A stretch of 35,216 nt of DNA from an uncultured cyanobacterium. GTDB taxonomy: Bacteria > Cyanobacteriota > Cyanobacteriia > Cyanobacteriales > Nostocaceae. The notes under the pieces were generated by a model. That model searched no databases. It worked only from the letters and a program-made list of their open reading frames with translations, and had not been told where the DNA came from. The DNA lies in NCBI GenBank assembly GCA_903903925.1, contig CAIVAU010000118.1, positions 1 to 35,216 of the forward strand, given 5' to 3'. A program made the translations under genes and the position numbers. Shown here in pieces: positions 1-9,403 of this stretch (the stretch's first letter is position 1; each line of letters opens with the position of its first letter).

Positions 1-294
1 CTGTTGTTAGGCTTGACTGATGAATCAGAAGAAACTCCTATCGAGAATGGTTACAACAAACTGAACAATCAGGAAGATGTACTGCATCAATTACAATCTG
101 GTACAGTTTCTTTAGAGGAAGCAGAGAATCTGTTGTTAGGCTTGACTGATGAATCAGAAGAAACTCCTATCGAGAATGGTTACAACAAACTGAACAATCA
201 GGAAGATCTACTGCATCAATTACAATCTGGTACAGTTTCTTTAGAGGAAGCAGAGAATCTGTTGTTAGGCTTGACTGATGAATTAGAAGAAACT
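1..294 (+). repeat. 129-bp tandem repeat coding a 43-residue PKS linker
   Basis: Unit copies start at 1, 130 and 259 with a period of 129 bases, so they stay in frame. The first two copies differ at one visible position (G79 versus C208, Val to Leu). The third copy breaks off after about 36 bases. Each unit encodes a short helical segment containing LHQLQSGTVSLEEAE, similar to linkers placed before ketosynthase domains. More copies may lie upstream of the window. Confidence 0.95.
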
Positions 295-3200
295 CTTGAG
301 AAAAAGCCAATCGAGGAGATTAATAAAGATAACTCGGCGACAATATTATCTTTACAGAGTGCAGAATCAATATATTCAGAGAGTGCTAAAAACTTTTTAT
401 TAGTAGAATCAGAAACAAAAGTAAATACTGTTATTTCCCAGCCTGTTAAAAATACGGATATCGCTATTATTGGTATTTCCTGTCGATATCCGGGAGCAAA
501 AAATTGGCGAGAATTTTGGAAAAATTTGAAGGATGGAGTTGATAGCGTAACAGAAGTTCCCCCTGGAAGATGGCAAGGAAAAGAATGGTATCATCCAGAT
601 CCAGAACATCCAGGAACTTCCTATTCAAAGTGTGCTGGTTTCTTAGATGGAATTGACAAATTTGACCCTTTATTCTTTCAAATTTCTCCAGTAGAAGCTC
701 AGTTTATTGAGCCACAGCAAAGAATATTTTTGGAAGAAGCTTACCATGCGATTGAAGATGCTGGATATGCGGCTGATTCTCTCAAGGGTAAACAGTGTGG
801 AGTCTTTGTAGGAGCAGGAACAAACGGTGATTATAAAAAATTATTGTCACTTGCAGGATTAGATACTCATAGACTGGCGCTAACAGGAAATCTGCTGTCG
901 ATTATACCAGCAAGGATAGCTTATTTCCTTGACCTGAGAGGAACAGTGGTAGCCATTGATACTGCTTGCTCATCTTCATTAGTCGCTGTTCATCAAGCTT
1001 GCGAAAGTATTCAATTAGGAGAAAGCGAACTAGCGATCGCCGGCGGAATTGCCATAATGGCAACAGCAGACTTCCAAGTATTATCGAGCCAGTTTCAAAT
1101 GTTATCTACTACTGGTCGATGCAAAACTTTTGATGCGTCAGCATCGGGGACAGTTTGGAGCGAAGGTTGTGGTGTTGTCCTCCTCAAAAGCTATGAGCAA
1201 GCCATTCGTGATAACGACCATATTTATGCAGTTATCAAGGGTACAGGCGTTAACTATGATGGCAGTACAAATGGAATTAGCGCTCCCAGCGGTCAGTCCC
1301 AAATATGCTTAGAAGAAGGGGTTTATCAGAAGTTTGGCATTAATCCAGAAACCATTAGTTATGTAGAAGCTCATGGAACAGCCACACCATTAGGAGATCC
1401 TATCGAGGTTGAAGCTTTAACAGAGGCATTTTCTAAGTGGACAACTAAAAAACAGTTTTGTGCGATTGGTTCGGTAAAAACTAACATCGGTCATGCAGCA
1501 ACCGCTGCCGGAATTTCTGGTTTAATTAAGACAATTTTGTGCCTCAAGAACCAGAAATTAGTTCCTTCGTTATATTTTAATCAACCCAATCCACATATTG
1601 ACTTTGAAAATAGCCCTTTCTATGTCAATACAGAGTTTAAAGATTGGCAAGTAATAGATCGCAACCTAAGACGAGCCGCAGTCAGTTCCTTTGGTTTTAG
1701 TGGCACAAATGCTCATGTAGTCATAGAAGAAGCACCTTTACCAGTCAACAGTCAAAATTTAAGATTTTCAAGTAACGAGTTTAGTGAGCGATCGCATCAC
1801 ATCTTAACCATATCTGCTAAATGTGACAAAGGTCTGCAAGAGCTAGCACAAGATTATCAGCAATTTTTAGAAACTTCCACGGATGCGATCACAGATGTTT
1901 GTTTCAGTGCTAATACGGGACGGTCACATTTTGACTATCGCCTAGCCTTAGTAGCTGAATCTACAGAAAAGTTACTTCAACAGTTAAAAGCATTTGCCAC
2001 TGGGGAAGAAACAACTGGACTGTTAAGAGGTCAAGCCACCAGCAAACAGCGCCCCAAAATCGCGTTTTTATTTACAGGACAGGGTTCGCAGTATGTGGAA
2101 ATGGGAAGGGAGCTTTACTCTACCCAACCTGTCTTTCGCAAAGCCCTAGAAGAATGCGATCATATTTTACGCCTTTACCTAGATAAACCCCTGTTGGATA
2201 TTTTATATTTAGAATCAGGGGATACTTCACCAATAGATGAAACTGCTTATACTCAACCAGCCCTATTTGCCATTGAGTATGCCCTAGTTCAATTATGGAA
2301 ATCCTGGGGGATTCAACCCAATGTAGTCATGGGTCACAGCGTCGGAGAATATGTGGCTGCGTGTGTGGCAGGAGTTTTTACCTTAGAAGATGGGTTAAAG
2401 CTGATTGCCCATAGAGGAAAGCTGATGCAAGCATTACCTGCTAATGGCAAAATGGTGTCCGTGATGGCGGATGAAGCAACTGTAACAGCAGCGATTTCCT
2501 CTAGTGGATTGGAAGTGGCGATCGCCGCTTCCAATGGTCCTGAAAGTATAGTCATTTCTGCCCAAAAAGATCGGGTAGATATAGTCAAGGCGCTATTAGA
2601 GGACAAAGGCATCAAAACCAAGGAATTGAATGTCTCCCACGCCTTCCACTCGCCTTTGATGGAGCCGATGCTGGCAGAATATGAAACCATCGCCACACAG
2701 CTCAGCTACAAAACCCCTCAAATTCCCTTAATTTCTAACGTCACGGGTAAGAGGGTAGATGAAAGCATAACCACTGCAAAATACTGGGTGCGTCATGTAA
2801 AAGAAACAGTCAGGTTTGCCCAAAGTATGGAGACATTGAGCCAAGAAGGAAACCTCATATTTTTAGAAATTGGGCCGAAACCAATTTTATTAGGCATGGG
2901 TCGTCAATGTCTACCGCCAGATGTGGGGTTGTGGCTACCATCTCTCAGACCAGGAGTAAAAGATTGGCAGCAGATATTAAATAGTCTGGGACAATTGTAT
3001 GTACAGGGCATAGAAGTAGATTGGTCAGAGTTTGAGCGTGGCTATCCTCGTGGCAAAGTTACATTACCTACTTATCCATTCCAACAGGAGCGATATTGGG
3101 TAAAAACGGCTGAGGATGGACAACAAAAAGTAGAATCTTTAAAGCAAGAGAATACATCCAGTCCAATTTATCATCTCTTGTGCAAGGGGGAAACAGAACT

Positions 3201-4527
3201 TGTCGGCAGCGAGTTAGAAAAATTAGGAGTACTTTCCCAAGACGAAATTAAATTATTACCTAAGATACTGAAACTATTAGTTGAACAACATCAACAACAG
3301 TTGAAAATAAAATCTACTCCTACTCAAAATGAATCTGCTAAAGTCGATGAAAAAATCCCCCTCCTCAACTCCTTCCCGCCAGCATCAGAATCCAATAATA
3401 AAGGTGATGAAATCCTGGCAGCAGATTCAGAAACTCGTAAACAACTATTAAGGACTTATATTGGTCAAATATTAGCTAAGGTGGCAGGAATATCTCCCGC
3501 TGCTCTGAACTGGCAAAAGCGCCTTTCCGAACTAGGATTCGACTCCTTGATGGCCACTGAGGTAAGAAAATCCATTGAGGGAAACTTAAAGGTCGTTGTT
3601 CCTGTAGAATATTTCATAGAGCTAAATATTGAACAGTTCTTAACCCAGATACTTTTCCTGATTGAACAGAAGTTTCCTCAGGAACATCTGCAAAAAGCCA
3701 ATTCAACTGTTGAAGACCAGAAAAGTTCCATCTATCCAGTTGAAATGCTTGTAGATCAAACCCAAAAGTTGTTTCAACATCCAAACCACTTTTGGTTTAA
3801 ACCAGCACCAAAAAATTCAAAAGCTCTGTTTCGTCTTTTCTGCTTTCCTCATGCAGGAGCTAGTGCTTCTATGTTTAATTCATGGACAGATAAAATTACA
3901 TCAAAGATAGAAATTTGCCCAATCCAATTACCTGGGAGAGAAAATCGACATAAGGAACCTGCTTTTACTAAGCTAAAGCCTCTGATTCAAACTTTAGCAC
4001 AGATCATAAAGCCATATTTAGACGTTCCTTTTGCATTGTTCGGCCATAGTATGGGAGCACTACTGAGTTTTGAATTAGCTCGCGAACTTCGCAGACAAAA
4101 TTGTCCTACTCCATCTCACTTATTTGTTAGCAGTTACCGTGCTCCCCATATACCAGATTTAAACTCACCAATTTATAAACTTCCTGAAACTAAGTTTATT
4201 CAAGCACTTTCTAGTTACGGGGGAATCCCTGAAAATATGCTGCAAGACCCGCTTTTTATACAAGTATTTCTTCCTACTCTTAGATCTGATTTTGAGGTTT
4301 TAGACACATACTTTTACACAAAAGAAGAACCCATCGAATGTCCCATATATGCATTTGGCGGTCTTGAAGATGGTATAGTTAGCAGCAAAGAACTTGCTGG
4401 CTGGGAGGAACAAACTAAGGCTAACTTTAACCTGAAAATGTTTAGTGGTGCTCATTTCTTTTTGCGTGGAGTAGAGGATGAAATCATCAACATTATTGAG
4501 GAAGCAATTTCCTGTACAATCAATTAA
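1..4527 (+). CDS. Type I polyketide synthase module, KS-AT-ACP-TE (5'-partial)
   Basis: The frame is open to the window edge, so the true N-terminus is missing. Residue numbers count from base 4. Two and a third near-identical 43-residue linker repeats (1-97) come first. The ketosynthase begins near 152, with active Cys322 in DTACSSS, His457 in VEAHGT and His497 in NIGHA. The acyltransferase begins near 688 (FTGQGSQ), with Ser779 in GHSVG and an HAFH motif at 879-882, which in this family points to malonyl-CoA. An acyl carrier domain follows, with the phosphopantetheine Ser1181 in LGFDSL. A C-terminal thioesterase starts near 1265, with Ser1349 in GHSMG and His1484 in GAHFF; it resembles stand-alone type II thioesterases. 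There is no KR, DH or ER, so the module should make an unreduced beta-keto product and release it. An 81-base gap separates it from the type III PKS. Domain calls are firm; the substrate and role in the pathway are inference. Confidence 0.95.
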   Translation: MLLGLTDESEETPIENGYNKLNNQEDVLHQLQSGTVSLEEAENLLLGLTDESEETPIENGYNKLNNQEDLLHQLQSGTVSLEEAENLLLGLTDELEETLEKKPIEEINKDNSATILSLQSAESIYSESAKNFLLVESETKVNTVISQPVKNTDIAIIGISCRYPGAKNWREFWKNLKDGVDSVTEVPPGRWQGKEWYHPDPEHPGTSYSKCAGFLDGIDKFDPLFFQISPVEAQFIEPQQRIFLEEAYHAIEDAGYAADSLKGKQCGVFVGAGTNGDYKKLLSLAGLDTHRLALTGNLLSIIPARIAYFLDLRGTVVAIDTACSSSLVAVHQACESIQLGESELAIAGGIAIMATADFQVLSSQFQMLSTTGRCKTFDASASGTVWSEGCGVVLLKSYEQAIRDNDHIYAVIKGTGVNYDGSTNGISAPSGQSQICLEEGVYQKFGINPETISYVEAHGTATPLGDPIEVEALTEAFSKWTTKKQFCAIGSVKTNIGHAATAAGISGLIKTILCLKNQKLVPSLYFNQPNPHIDFENSPFYVNTEFKDWQVIDRNLRRAAVSSFGFSGTNAHVVIEEAPLPVNSQNLRFSSNEFSERSHHILTISAKCDKGLQELAQDYQQFLETSTDAITDVCFSANTGRSHFDYRLALVAESTEKLLQQLKAFATGEETTGLLRGQATSKQRPKIAFLFTGQGSQYVEMGRELYSTQPVFRKALEECDHILRLYLDKPLLDILYLESGDTSPIDETAYTQPALFAIEYALVQLWKSWGIQPNVVMGHSVGEYVAACVAGVFTLEDGLKLIAHRGKLMQALPANGKMVSVMADEATVTAAISSSGLEVAIAASNGPESIVISAQKDRVDIVKALLEDKGIKTKELNVSHAFHSPLMEPMLAEYETIATQLSYKTPQIPLISNVTGKRVDESITTAKYWVRHVKETVRFAQSMETLSQEGNLIFLEIGPKPILLGMGRQCLPPDVGLWLPSLRPGVKDWQQILNSLGQLYVQGIEVDWSEFERGYPRGKVTLPTYPFQQERYWVKTAEDGQQKVESLKQENTSSPIYHLLCKGETELVGSELEKLGVLSQDEIKLLPKILKLLVEQHQQQLKIKSTPTQNESAKVDEKIPLLNSFPPASESNNKGDEILAADSETRKQLLRTYIGQILAKVAGISPAALNWQKRLSELGFDSLMATEVRKSIEGNLKVVVPVEYFIELNIEQFLTQILFLIEQKFPQEHLQKANSTVEDQKSSIYPVEMLVDQTQKLFQHPNHFWFKPAPKNSKALFRLFCFPHAGASASMFNSWTDKITSKIEICPIQLPGRENRHKEPAFTKLKPLIQTLAQIIKPYLDVPFALFGHSMGALLSFELARELRRQNCPTPSHLFVSSYRAPHIPDLNSPIYKLPETKFIQALSSYGGIPENMLQDPLFIQVFLPTLRSDFEVLDTYFYTKEEPIECPIYAFGGLEDGIVSSKELAGWEEQTKANFNLKMFSGAHFFLRGVEDEIINIIEEAISCTIN

Positions 4528-4608
4528 TCCGTAAAATATTGTGCTTTCTGCCTTCATGTACTAGTCCTAAAATTAAAGATTTTTCAACTAACATAGGTAA
4601 AATTTGTC

Positions 4609-5730
4609 ATGGCTTTTATAGTTTCTACATCAACAGCATTTCCAGAGCAATATTACCCTCAAACAGTTTTAGCTGCTGCGTTACGCAAGTTTTTTATTGT
4701 GATGGACTTAGACTTCGATCTAGAACAGATTGATCGCTTTTTCAAGAATGTTCAAATCGAAGGACGTTACTTTGCTTTATCACTAGATTCATTACTTGAT
4801 CCGCCTACATGGGAAACAAGTCTCAGTAAAGGTTTGAAATCTTCTTTAGATTTAGCTGAAACTGCCATCAATAAACTGCTACAAAAAAATAATCTCCACC
4901 CGCAGGATATATCTCTGTTTACGTCTATCTCGATGACTCCGGCAATTCCCTCTTTAGATGCACGGTTAATGAGCAGAATTCCCTTTTCTTCCACCGTAAA
5001 GAGATTGCCTATTAATGGAGTAGGTTGTATGGGTGGAGCTATCGGAATTTCTCGCGTTGCTGATTATCTCAAAGGACATCCAAAGGAAGCAGCAATTTTA
5101 TTTGCAGTGGAAATTTCTTCTGGTCTATGGCAAGGCTCTTTGCAAGCAAGTTTAACTTCATTGGTTCGTCGCCTTCCAGAAAACCCTTCTGTATATAGTG
5201 ATATTATTATGGATATTATCACTGCTGCTTTGTTTGCAGACGGTTGCGGTGCGGCGTTGATGGTAGGAAGAGATCATCCTTTAGCTAAACCAGGACTACC
5301 TCAAGTCATTGATAATCGCTCCTTTTTAATTGCTAATACAGTAGAATTAATGGGATTAGACCCAGTTGATGTTGGTTTTAGAAATATTCTCAGGCCACAA
5401 GTATCCGATGCTCTTAAACAAGCTTTGCGACCTTTAATTGACGGTTTACTTACTGACAACAATCTTCAAATTGATAATTTGTATCGCTGGATTGTACATC
5501 CAGGAGGTCCTAAAGTAATTGACACAGTTGAAGCAGAATTTGGATTAGATAGTCGAGCTTTGCAGTTGAGTCGTGATACTTTAGCAGAGGTAGGTAACAT
5601 CTCTTCTGCAACAGTGCTTTATATGCTCGATAAAGTGTTAGCGAGAGAAGAGACCCTTGCTAATTCTTATGGATTAACGCTAGCAATGGGTCCTGGCTTT
5701 TCTCAGGAAGCAATTCTCTTGAAATGGTAG
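4609..5730 (+). CDS. Type III polyketide synthase (chalcone synthase-like)
   Basis: This 373-residue protein has normal length for a homodimeric type III PKS. The catalytic triad is visible: Cys140 in GVGCMGG, His297 in IVHPGG and Asn330 in GNISSATV. The C-terminal GPGFSQE matches the family's GPG loop. Such enzymes take an acyl-CoA or ACP-bound starter, extend it with malonyl-CoA and cyclise it to resorcinols, pyrones or phloroglucinols. The stop overlaps the start region of the ICMT-like gene, as in bacterial SrsA/SrsB and BpsA/BpsB pairs, so an alkylresorcinol or alkylpyrone product is a reasonable inference. The start at 4609 gives the usual N-terminus, although the ribosome binding site is weak. 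The upstream KS-AT-ACP-TE enzyme may supply or modify the starter chain. Confidence 0.93.
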   Translation: MAFIVSTSTAFPEQYYPQTVLAAALRKFFIVMDLDFDLEQIDRFFKNVQIEGRYFALSLDSLLDPPTWETSLSKGLKSSLDLAETAINKLLQKNNLHPQDISLFTSISMTPAIPSLDARLMSRIPFSSTVKRLPINGVGCMGGAIGISRVADYLKGHPKEAAILFAVEISSGLWQGSLQASLTSLVRRLPENPSVYSDIIMDIITAALFADGCGAALMVGRDHPLAKPGLPQVIDNRSFLIANTVELMGLDPVDVGFRNILRPQVSDALKQALRPLIDGLLTDNNLQIDNLYRWIVHPGGPKVIDTVEAEFGLDSRALQLSRDTLAEVGNISSATVLYMLDKVLAREETLANSYGLTLAMGPGFSQEAILLKW

Positions 5731-5734
5731 GAGG
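5729..5734 (+). promoter_or_regulatory. Shine-Dalgarno AGGAGG that sets the ICMT-like start
   Basis: A perfect AGGAGG overlaps the stop of the type III PKS and ends 7 bases before the ATG at 5742. This favours 5742 over the upstream in-frame ATG at 5724. It implies translational coupling of the two genes. Confidence 0.8.
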
Positions 5735-5741
5735 AAATGAT

Positions 5742-6341
5742 ATGTTAACTAAATATATCTTCATGGGAATTGTTTTGGTAGTTATCTTGCAAAGAATATA
5801 TGAGCTACGCATCAGTGGAAACAATGAAGCTTATATTCTGGCTCAAGGAGCAAAAAAACATAGCGATAATTTACTAGGTGCCGTGAAAGTTTTACAAACT
5901 AGTTGGTTTCTAGCAGCGCTCGCCGAAGTTTGGTACTTTGATCGTCCTTTTATCCTCCCTTTGTCCATTGTCGCCTTATTAGTAACATTGACAGGACAAG
6001 TCTTACGTTACTTATCTATGCAAGCTTTAGGAAGACACTGGACTCTGTCAATTATGACCTCACCAGATATGCTTGTAGTGGATAAAGGAATATATCTTTA
6101 TCTGCGTCATCCTAATTGGTTGGGAGTCATACTGGAAATTGCCGCACTGCCATTAATTCACGGAGCTTATTTAACCACGATTATTTTTTCTCTTGCTAAT
6201 GCTTTCTTAATGAGTAAGCGAATTCAAACAGAAGAGGAGGCTTTAGCCAAAAATAGCAATTACACTTTAGTTTTTGCCAATCGGCCTCGTTTTATCCCCA
6301 GAATCCCCTTTATTTACCCAGCAACATCTGGAGTTGACTAA
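5742..6341 (+). CDS. ICMT-like membrane methyltransferase (phenolic lipid/pyrone O-methyltransferase candidate)
   Basis: About 199 residues with several hydrophobic segments and the C-terminal signature of the isoprenylcysteine carboxyl methyltransferase family: RHPNWLGV followed by a hydrophobic stretch and a RIQTEEEAL helix. These enzymes use S-adenosylmethionine at the membrane. In Streptomyces srsB and Bacillus bpsB, relatives encoded beside a type III PKS methylate the phenolic or pyrone hydroxyl of its product. The same adjacency here makes that the likely role. True prenylcysteine methylation is unlikely in a cyanobacterium. The 5742 start is chosen for its strong Shine-Dalgarno sequence. 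Confidence 0.85.
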   Translation: MLTKYIFMGIVLVVILQRIYELRISGNNEAYILAQGAKKHSDNLLGAVKVLQTSWFLAALAEVWYFDRPFILPLSIVALLVTLTGQVLRYLSMQALGRHWTLSIMTSPDMLVVDKGIYLYLRHPNWLGVILEIAALPLIHGAYLTTIIFSLANAFLMSKRIQTEEEALAKNSNYTLVFANRPRFIPRIPFIYPATSGVD

Positions 6342-6360
6342 GCATCAGTTTATAAATATA

Positions 6361-6696
6361 ATGCTTGTGAGAATTACATCGCTATTCACGGAGAAAACAG
6401 TGTTTACACAAGAGTTAAACAAAGACCAAACGCGAAAGTTAAAATTAGCTAGAGACCTTATTAATATATCCTCAGAAGCATCTGAGATCCAACATCTAGT
6501 AGAGGATATTCCTCAGATCATGTGTGCAAATGACCAGCTTCGACCACTTTGGGAGCGATGGGAAAAAAAAGGCAACGATGCACAATCTCCACACAAGTTT
6601 TTTTGTCGTCAAGAGATTCGCATTTTAAAGGCATTCATTGAGTATCTCAGCTACGCCAGCGATCATTTTATCTCACAGATTCATGAAGGTAAGTAA
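6361..6696 (+). CDS. Small protein of unknown function in the cluster
   Basis: I do not recognise this family. The frame could start at 6274, but that overlaps the previous gene by 68 bases. The ATG at 6361 leaves a 19-base gap and gives 111 residues. The sequence is mostly helical and charged, with three cysteines or fewer, and shows no signal peptide or membrane segment. It ends three bases before the GMC oxidoreductase start, so the two are probably cotranscribed and perhaps translationally coupled. Some GMC-type dehydrogenases work with a small partner subunit; that is a possibility by position only, as no motif supports it. Confidence 0.6.
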   Translation: MLVRITSLFTEKTVFTQELNKDQTRKLKLARDLINISSEASEIQHLVEDIPQIMCANDQLRPLWERWEKKGNDAQSPHKFFCRQEIRILKAFIEYLSYASDHFISQIHEGK

Positions 6697-6699
6697 ATC

Positions 6700-8307
6700 A
6701 TGAAATTTGAGGCAAAATACTGTGTGATTGGTACTGGAGCCGGTGGCGGCATTGTAGCCTATAAACTGGCTCAGTCTGGAGAAGATGTTTTGGTCTTAAA
6801 TACCGGGAAGATCCCAGACCAAAACATATTTGAAAATGAACTTACGTCCGAGAAAAAATATAATTTTGGTATAGGAAAGAATACTACATTTCCGATTAAG
6901 GATCAAGCAGATTTCAGGGAAGAACTTTATGCGGAGTCCACAGAGAAAAGTACAACGAAGGTTTCTCCAGAAATATTTCAGCACTTTCAAATTCAGCATA
7001 TAAACGGACTTCAGAACCTATGGAATGGAATTTGCCTTCGCTATTCTGAGGACGATTTCGCTAATCGCCATAGTCAAAATGAAAATTGTCAATGGCAAGT
7101 ATCGTATGCGGAAATGGCGGACCATTATACTTCGGTTGAAAAGCTTGCTCTTGTTGTCGGTAGTCAAGATAGACTTTCGCAATTTCCAGACGGCGATTTT
7201 ATGCCCCCAAAGCAACTTCGTGATATTGATGAAATTTTCCTAAGAAGTAATAAATACCTTGAGAAACCAGATCTTGTTTTTTTCAACAACCGCAAAGCCA
7301 TAGACCTTCGTGAATATTCCATGCAAAAATGTGTATCTTGCGGAAGATGTGTTAGTGGCTGTCGCTCTGGTAGCGTTTATAAATTTTCAACTCACTTATA
7401 TCCGGAAATCAAGCAACTAAAAAACTTCCGTCTATTTGAGTATACCCGTGTAATTAAAGTGGAATCGGAACTTGGGCAAAAAGCTAAAGTGATAGCGATC
7501 GACGAGCGGAACAATGCCGCGCTCGAGGTATATGCCGATGTAGTTGTTATTTCCACTGGAGCTATGGAATCGGCTAGACTTCTTCTAAACTCCTTTTCTC
7601 TACAGTATCCAGGTATGGATCAGGTGGGTAAATACCTTCAAGATGTACCATCCGTCGGTCTGGGAACCAGTTTGATGAAAGCTTGGTTTAAACCAGTTAC
7701 AGGGAACAGAGGATATGGAGATCATGTTCTTGTTGGAGGTAAGCTTAAAGGCAAAGATACAAAATTTCCTTTTGTAGCCCAGTTTTGGTCGGATTTTATG
7801 AAAGACCCGATTTACCTAAATGATATTAATTTTCTTCCACGCCCGTTGAAAAAAATAGTTGCCAAACAAATTTATCGCAGCACATCTGCTTTAATTTTAT
7901 GGGGACCGTCCGTCCCACGAAAGGAAAACCGCCTTGAACTTTCAAATGATCTCGATAGATATGGGCAAAGACAACTTAATGTACTCTACGAAAGAGATCC
8001 CTTAGAGCTCGTGTTTAACTATCAACTGGAAAAACTAGGGCGAAAACTTCTTCGTAATGCTTTTGGCTTTGTGGCTACCCGCTTCTTTAGTCCACCAGGT
8101 AAAGGTATCCATTACTCAGGTACATGCCGAATGGGGGCTACACCCAATCAAGGTGTTGTGGATAAAAACCTTAAATTTTATGGTGCTGACAATATTTACA
8201 TTTGTGACGGGGGCGTGATTCCACAACTTAGTGAGAAACATCCGACGTTGACGATCATGGCTCTGGCCCATCGCTTAGGCGAACATTTAATCAGGAAATA
8301 CTCATGA
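6700..8307 (+). CDS. GMC-family FAD-dependent oxidoreductase with a four-Cys motif
   Basis: This is a flavin-dependent alcohol oxidase or dehydrogenase of 535 residues. The N-terminal dinucleotide fold is seen as GTGAGGG near residues 9-15. The C-terminal GMC domain carries His471, the SGTCRMG segment at 473-479 and His514 in KHPTLTI, which fit the usual catalytic His-His/Asn pair. Cys211, Cys214, Cys217 and Cys221 form a C-x2-C-x2-C-x3-C pattern; related cholesterol-oxidase and long-chain alcohol oxidase-like GMC proteins have a similar Cys-rich loop. The last four bases overlap the aldo/keto reductase (ATGA), so the two are coupled. Inferred role: oxidation of an alcohol on the polyketide or its sugar. 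Confidence 0.88.
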   Translation: MKFEAKYCVIGTGAGGGIVAYKLAQSGEDVLVLNTGKIPDQNIFENELTSEKKYNFGIGKNTTFPIKDQADFREELYAESTEKSTTKVSPEIFQHFQIQHINGLQNLWNGICLRYSEDDFANRHSQNENCQWQVSYAEMADHYTSVEKLALVVGSQDRLSQFPDGDFMPPKQLRDIDEIFLRSNKYLEKPDLVFFNNRKAIDLREYSMQKCVSCGRCVSGCRSGSVYKFSTHLYPEIKQLKNFRLFEYTRVIKVESELGQKAKVIAIDERNNAALEVYADVVVISTGAMESARLLLNSFSLQYPGMDQVGKYLQDVPSVGLGTSLMKAWFKPVTGNRGYGDHVLVGGKLKGKDTKFPFVAQFWSDFMKDPIYLNDINFLPRPLKKIVAKQIYRSTSALILWGPSVPRKENRLELSNDLDRYGQRQLNVLYERDPLELVFNYQLEKLGRKLLRNAFGFVATRFFSPPGKGIHYSGTCRMGATPNQGVVDKNLKFYGADNIYICDGGVIPQLSEKHPTLTIMALAHRLGEHLIRKYS

Positions 8308-9320
8308 CACAGACACAAACTGCAACAAAGTCATCAAGAATTGTTCTTGGCACAGATTGGATGATTGGTTATCCCAACTCAAGTAAGTGGAATATCATTC
8401 CTGCTAGCAAGGCTAATACCGTTTTAGAAAAGGCTGTTGATTTAGGTATTAATGCTTTTGATACAGCCAGAGTTTACTCTAGCGAAGGTATCCTCGGTCG
8501 ATTTATCAGAGCTAACAAAATTGACCGAGAAAAGGTATTTATTATCTCCAAAGGCGGTCACCCTGGTCTCTTTTTCAAAAAGTCAAAACCCATTAGTAAC
8601 CAACGCTTAGAAAAGCAACTAGAGACCTCACTCAAAGCCCTCGATACAGAATATATTGATGTATTTTTGCTTCACTATGATGATCCCAGTGTTCCAACTG
8701 ACGAGATCGTTAGATGGTCATTAAACCTCCTTGAAACTGGCAAAACCCGGCAAGTAGGTTATTCTAACTTTTCTCTGAATCGCCTCACAGCCATCACGAA
8801 AACTTTAGAATCTGAAGGTCATACTCCTTGGGTGAGTGCAGAGTTTAATTGCCTTCCCATACAAAATGAAAGATGGAGAGGTGCACAAAATATTTCGCAA
8901 AATTTTGAGTATCTTCAGTTTTTAAAAGAGAAGAATATTCCATTCCTCGCCTATTCCGCTCTCGGTAGAGGCTATTTAAAAAAACAAACTGACCGCATAA
9001 AAAAAGAATATTTTAAAGATTTTATGCGAAAATCCATTGATTTTTATCTTCAAAAAATCACAGGTGAGAAGAAAAATCAAGACTCCCCTGAGATGATTAC
9101 ACAAATCAGTAAGCTCACAAGCTTAAGCGAAAAATATCAAGTTTCACCCGTCATTATAGCCATTGAATATGTTTTAAGATTTTCAAAAAGCTTTCATCTA
9201 GTTTTGGGAACTTCTAACTCCAATCATCTAGAAGAAAGTCTTCAAGCCCTCAAATTAAACTTAAGTGTGGAAGATATCATTTATCTTTCTGTAGTCCCTA
9301 AAAACTTATATATATTCTGA
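8304..9320 (+). CDS. Aldo/keto reductase
   Basis: A 338-residue (beta/alpha)8 NAD(P)H-dependent reductase. The catalytic tetrad is complete: Asp53 and Tyr58 in FDTARVY, Lys83 in ISKGG and His124 in LLHYDD. Its start overlaps the GMC gene stop as ATGA. An oxidase followed by a carbonyl reductase suggests an oxidation/reduction pair acting on one position, for instance an epimerisation, but this is inference. It is distinct from the second aldo/keto reductase at 23.7 kb. Confidence 0.9.
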   Translation: MTQTQTATKSSRIVLGTDWMIGYPNSSKWNIIPASKANTVLEKAVDLGINAFDTARVYSSEGILGRFIRANKIDREKVFIISKGGHPGLFFKKSKPISNQRLEKQLETSLKALDTEYIDVFLLHYDDPSVPTDEIVRWSLNLLETGKTRQVGYSNFSLNRLTAITKTLESEGHTPWVSAEFNCLPIQNERWRGAQNISQNFEYLQFLKEKNIPFLAYSALGRGYLKKQTDRIKKEYFKDFMRKSIDFYLQKITGEKKNQDSPEMITQISKLTSLSEKYQVSPVIIAIEYVLRFSKSFHLVLGTSNSNHLEESLQALKLNLSVEDIIYLSVVPKNLYIF

Positions 9321-9403
9321 CAAACCCTGGTTAGTATGTCACAATGACAGTCTAAATTATTGCCTACAATATTCATCCAAGTAGTATTTTTTAGGAAAAA
9401 AGA

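Noticed and set aside
2334..2696. 120-codon minus-strand ORF
   Set aside because: It lies wholly inside the acyltransferase domain of the PKS and reads as its antisense shadow.
6274..6360. Longer N-terminus for the small cluster protein
   Set aside because: It overlaps the methyltransferase C-terminus by 68 bases; the ATG at 6361 is a better start.
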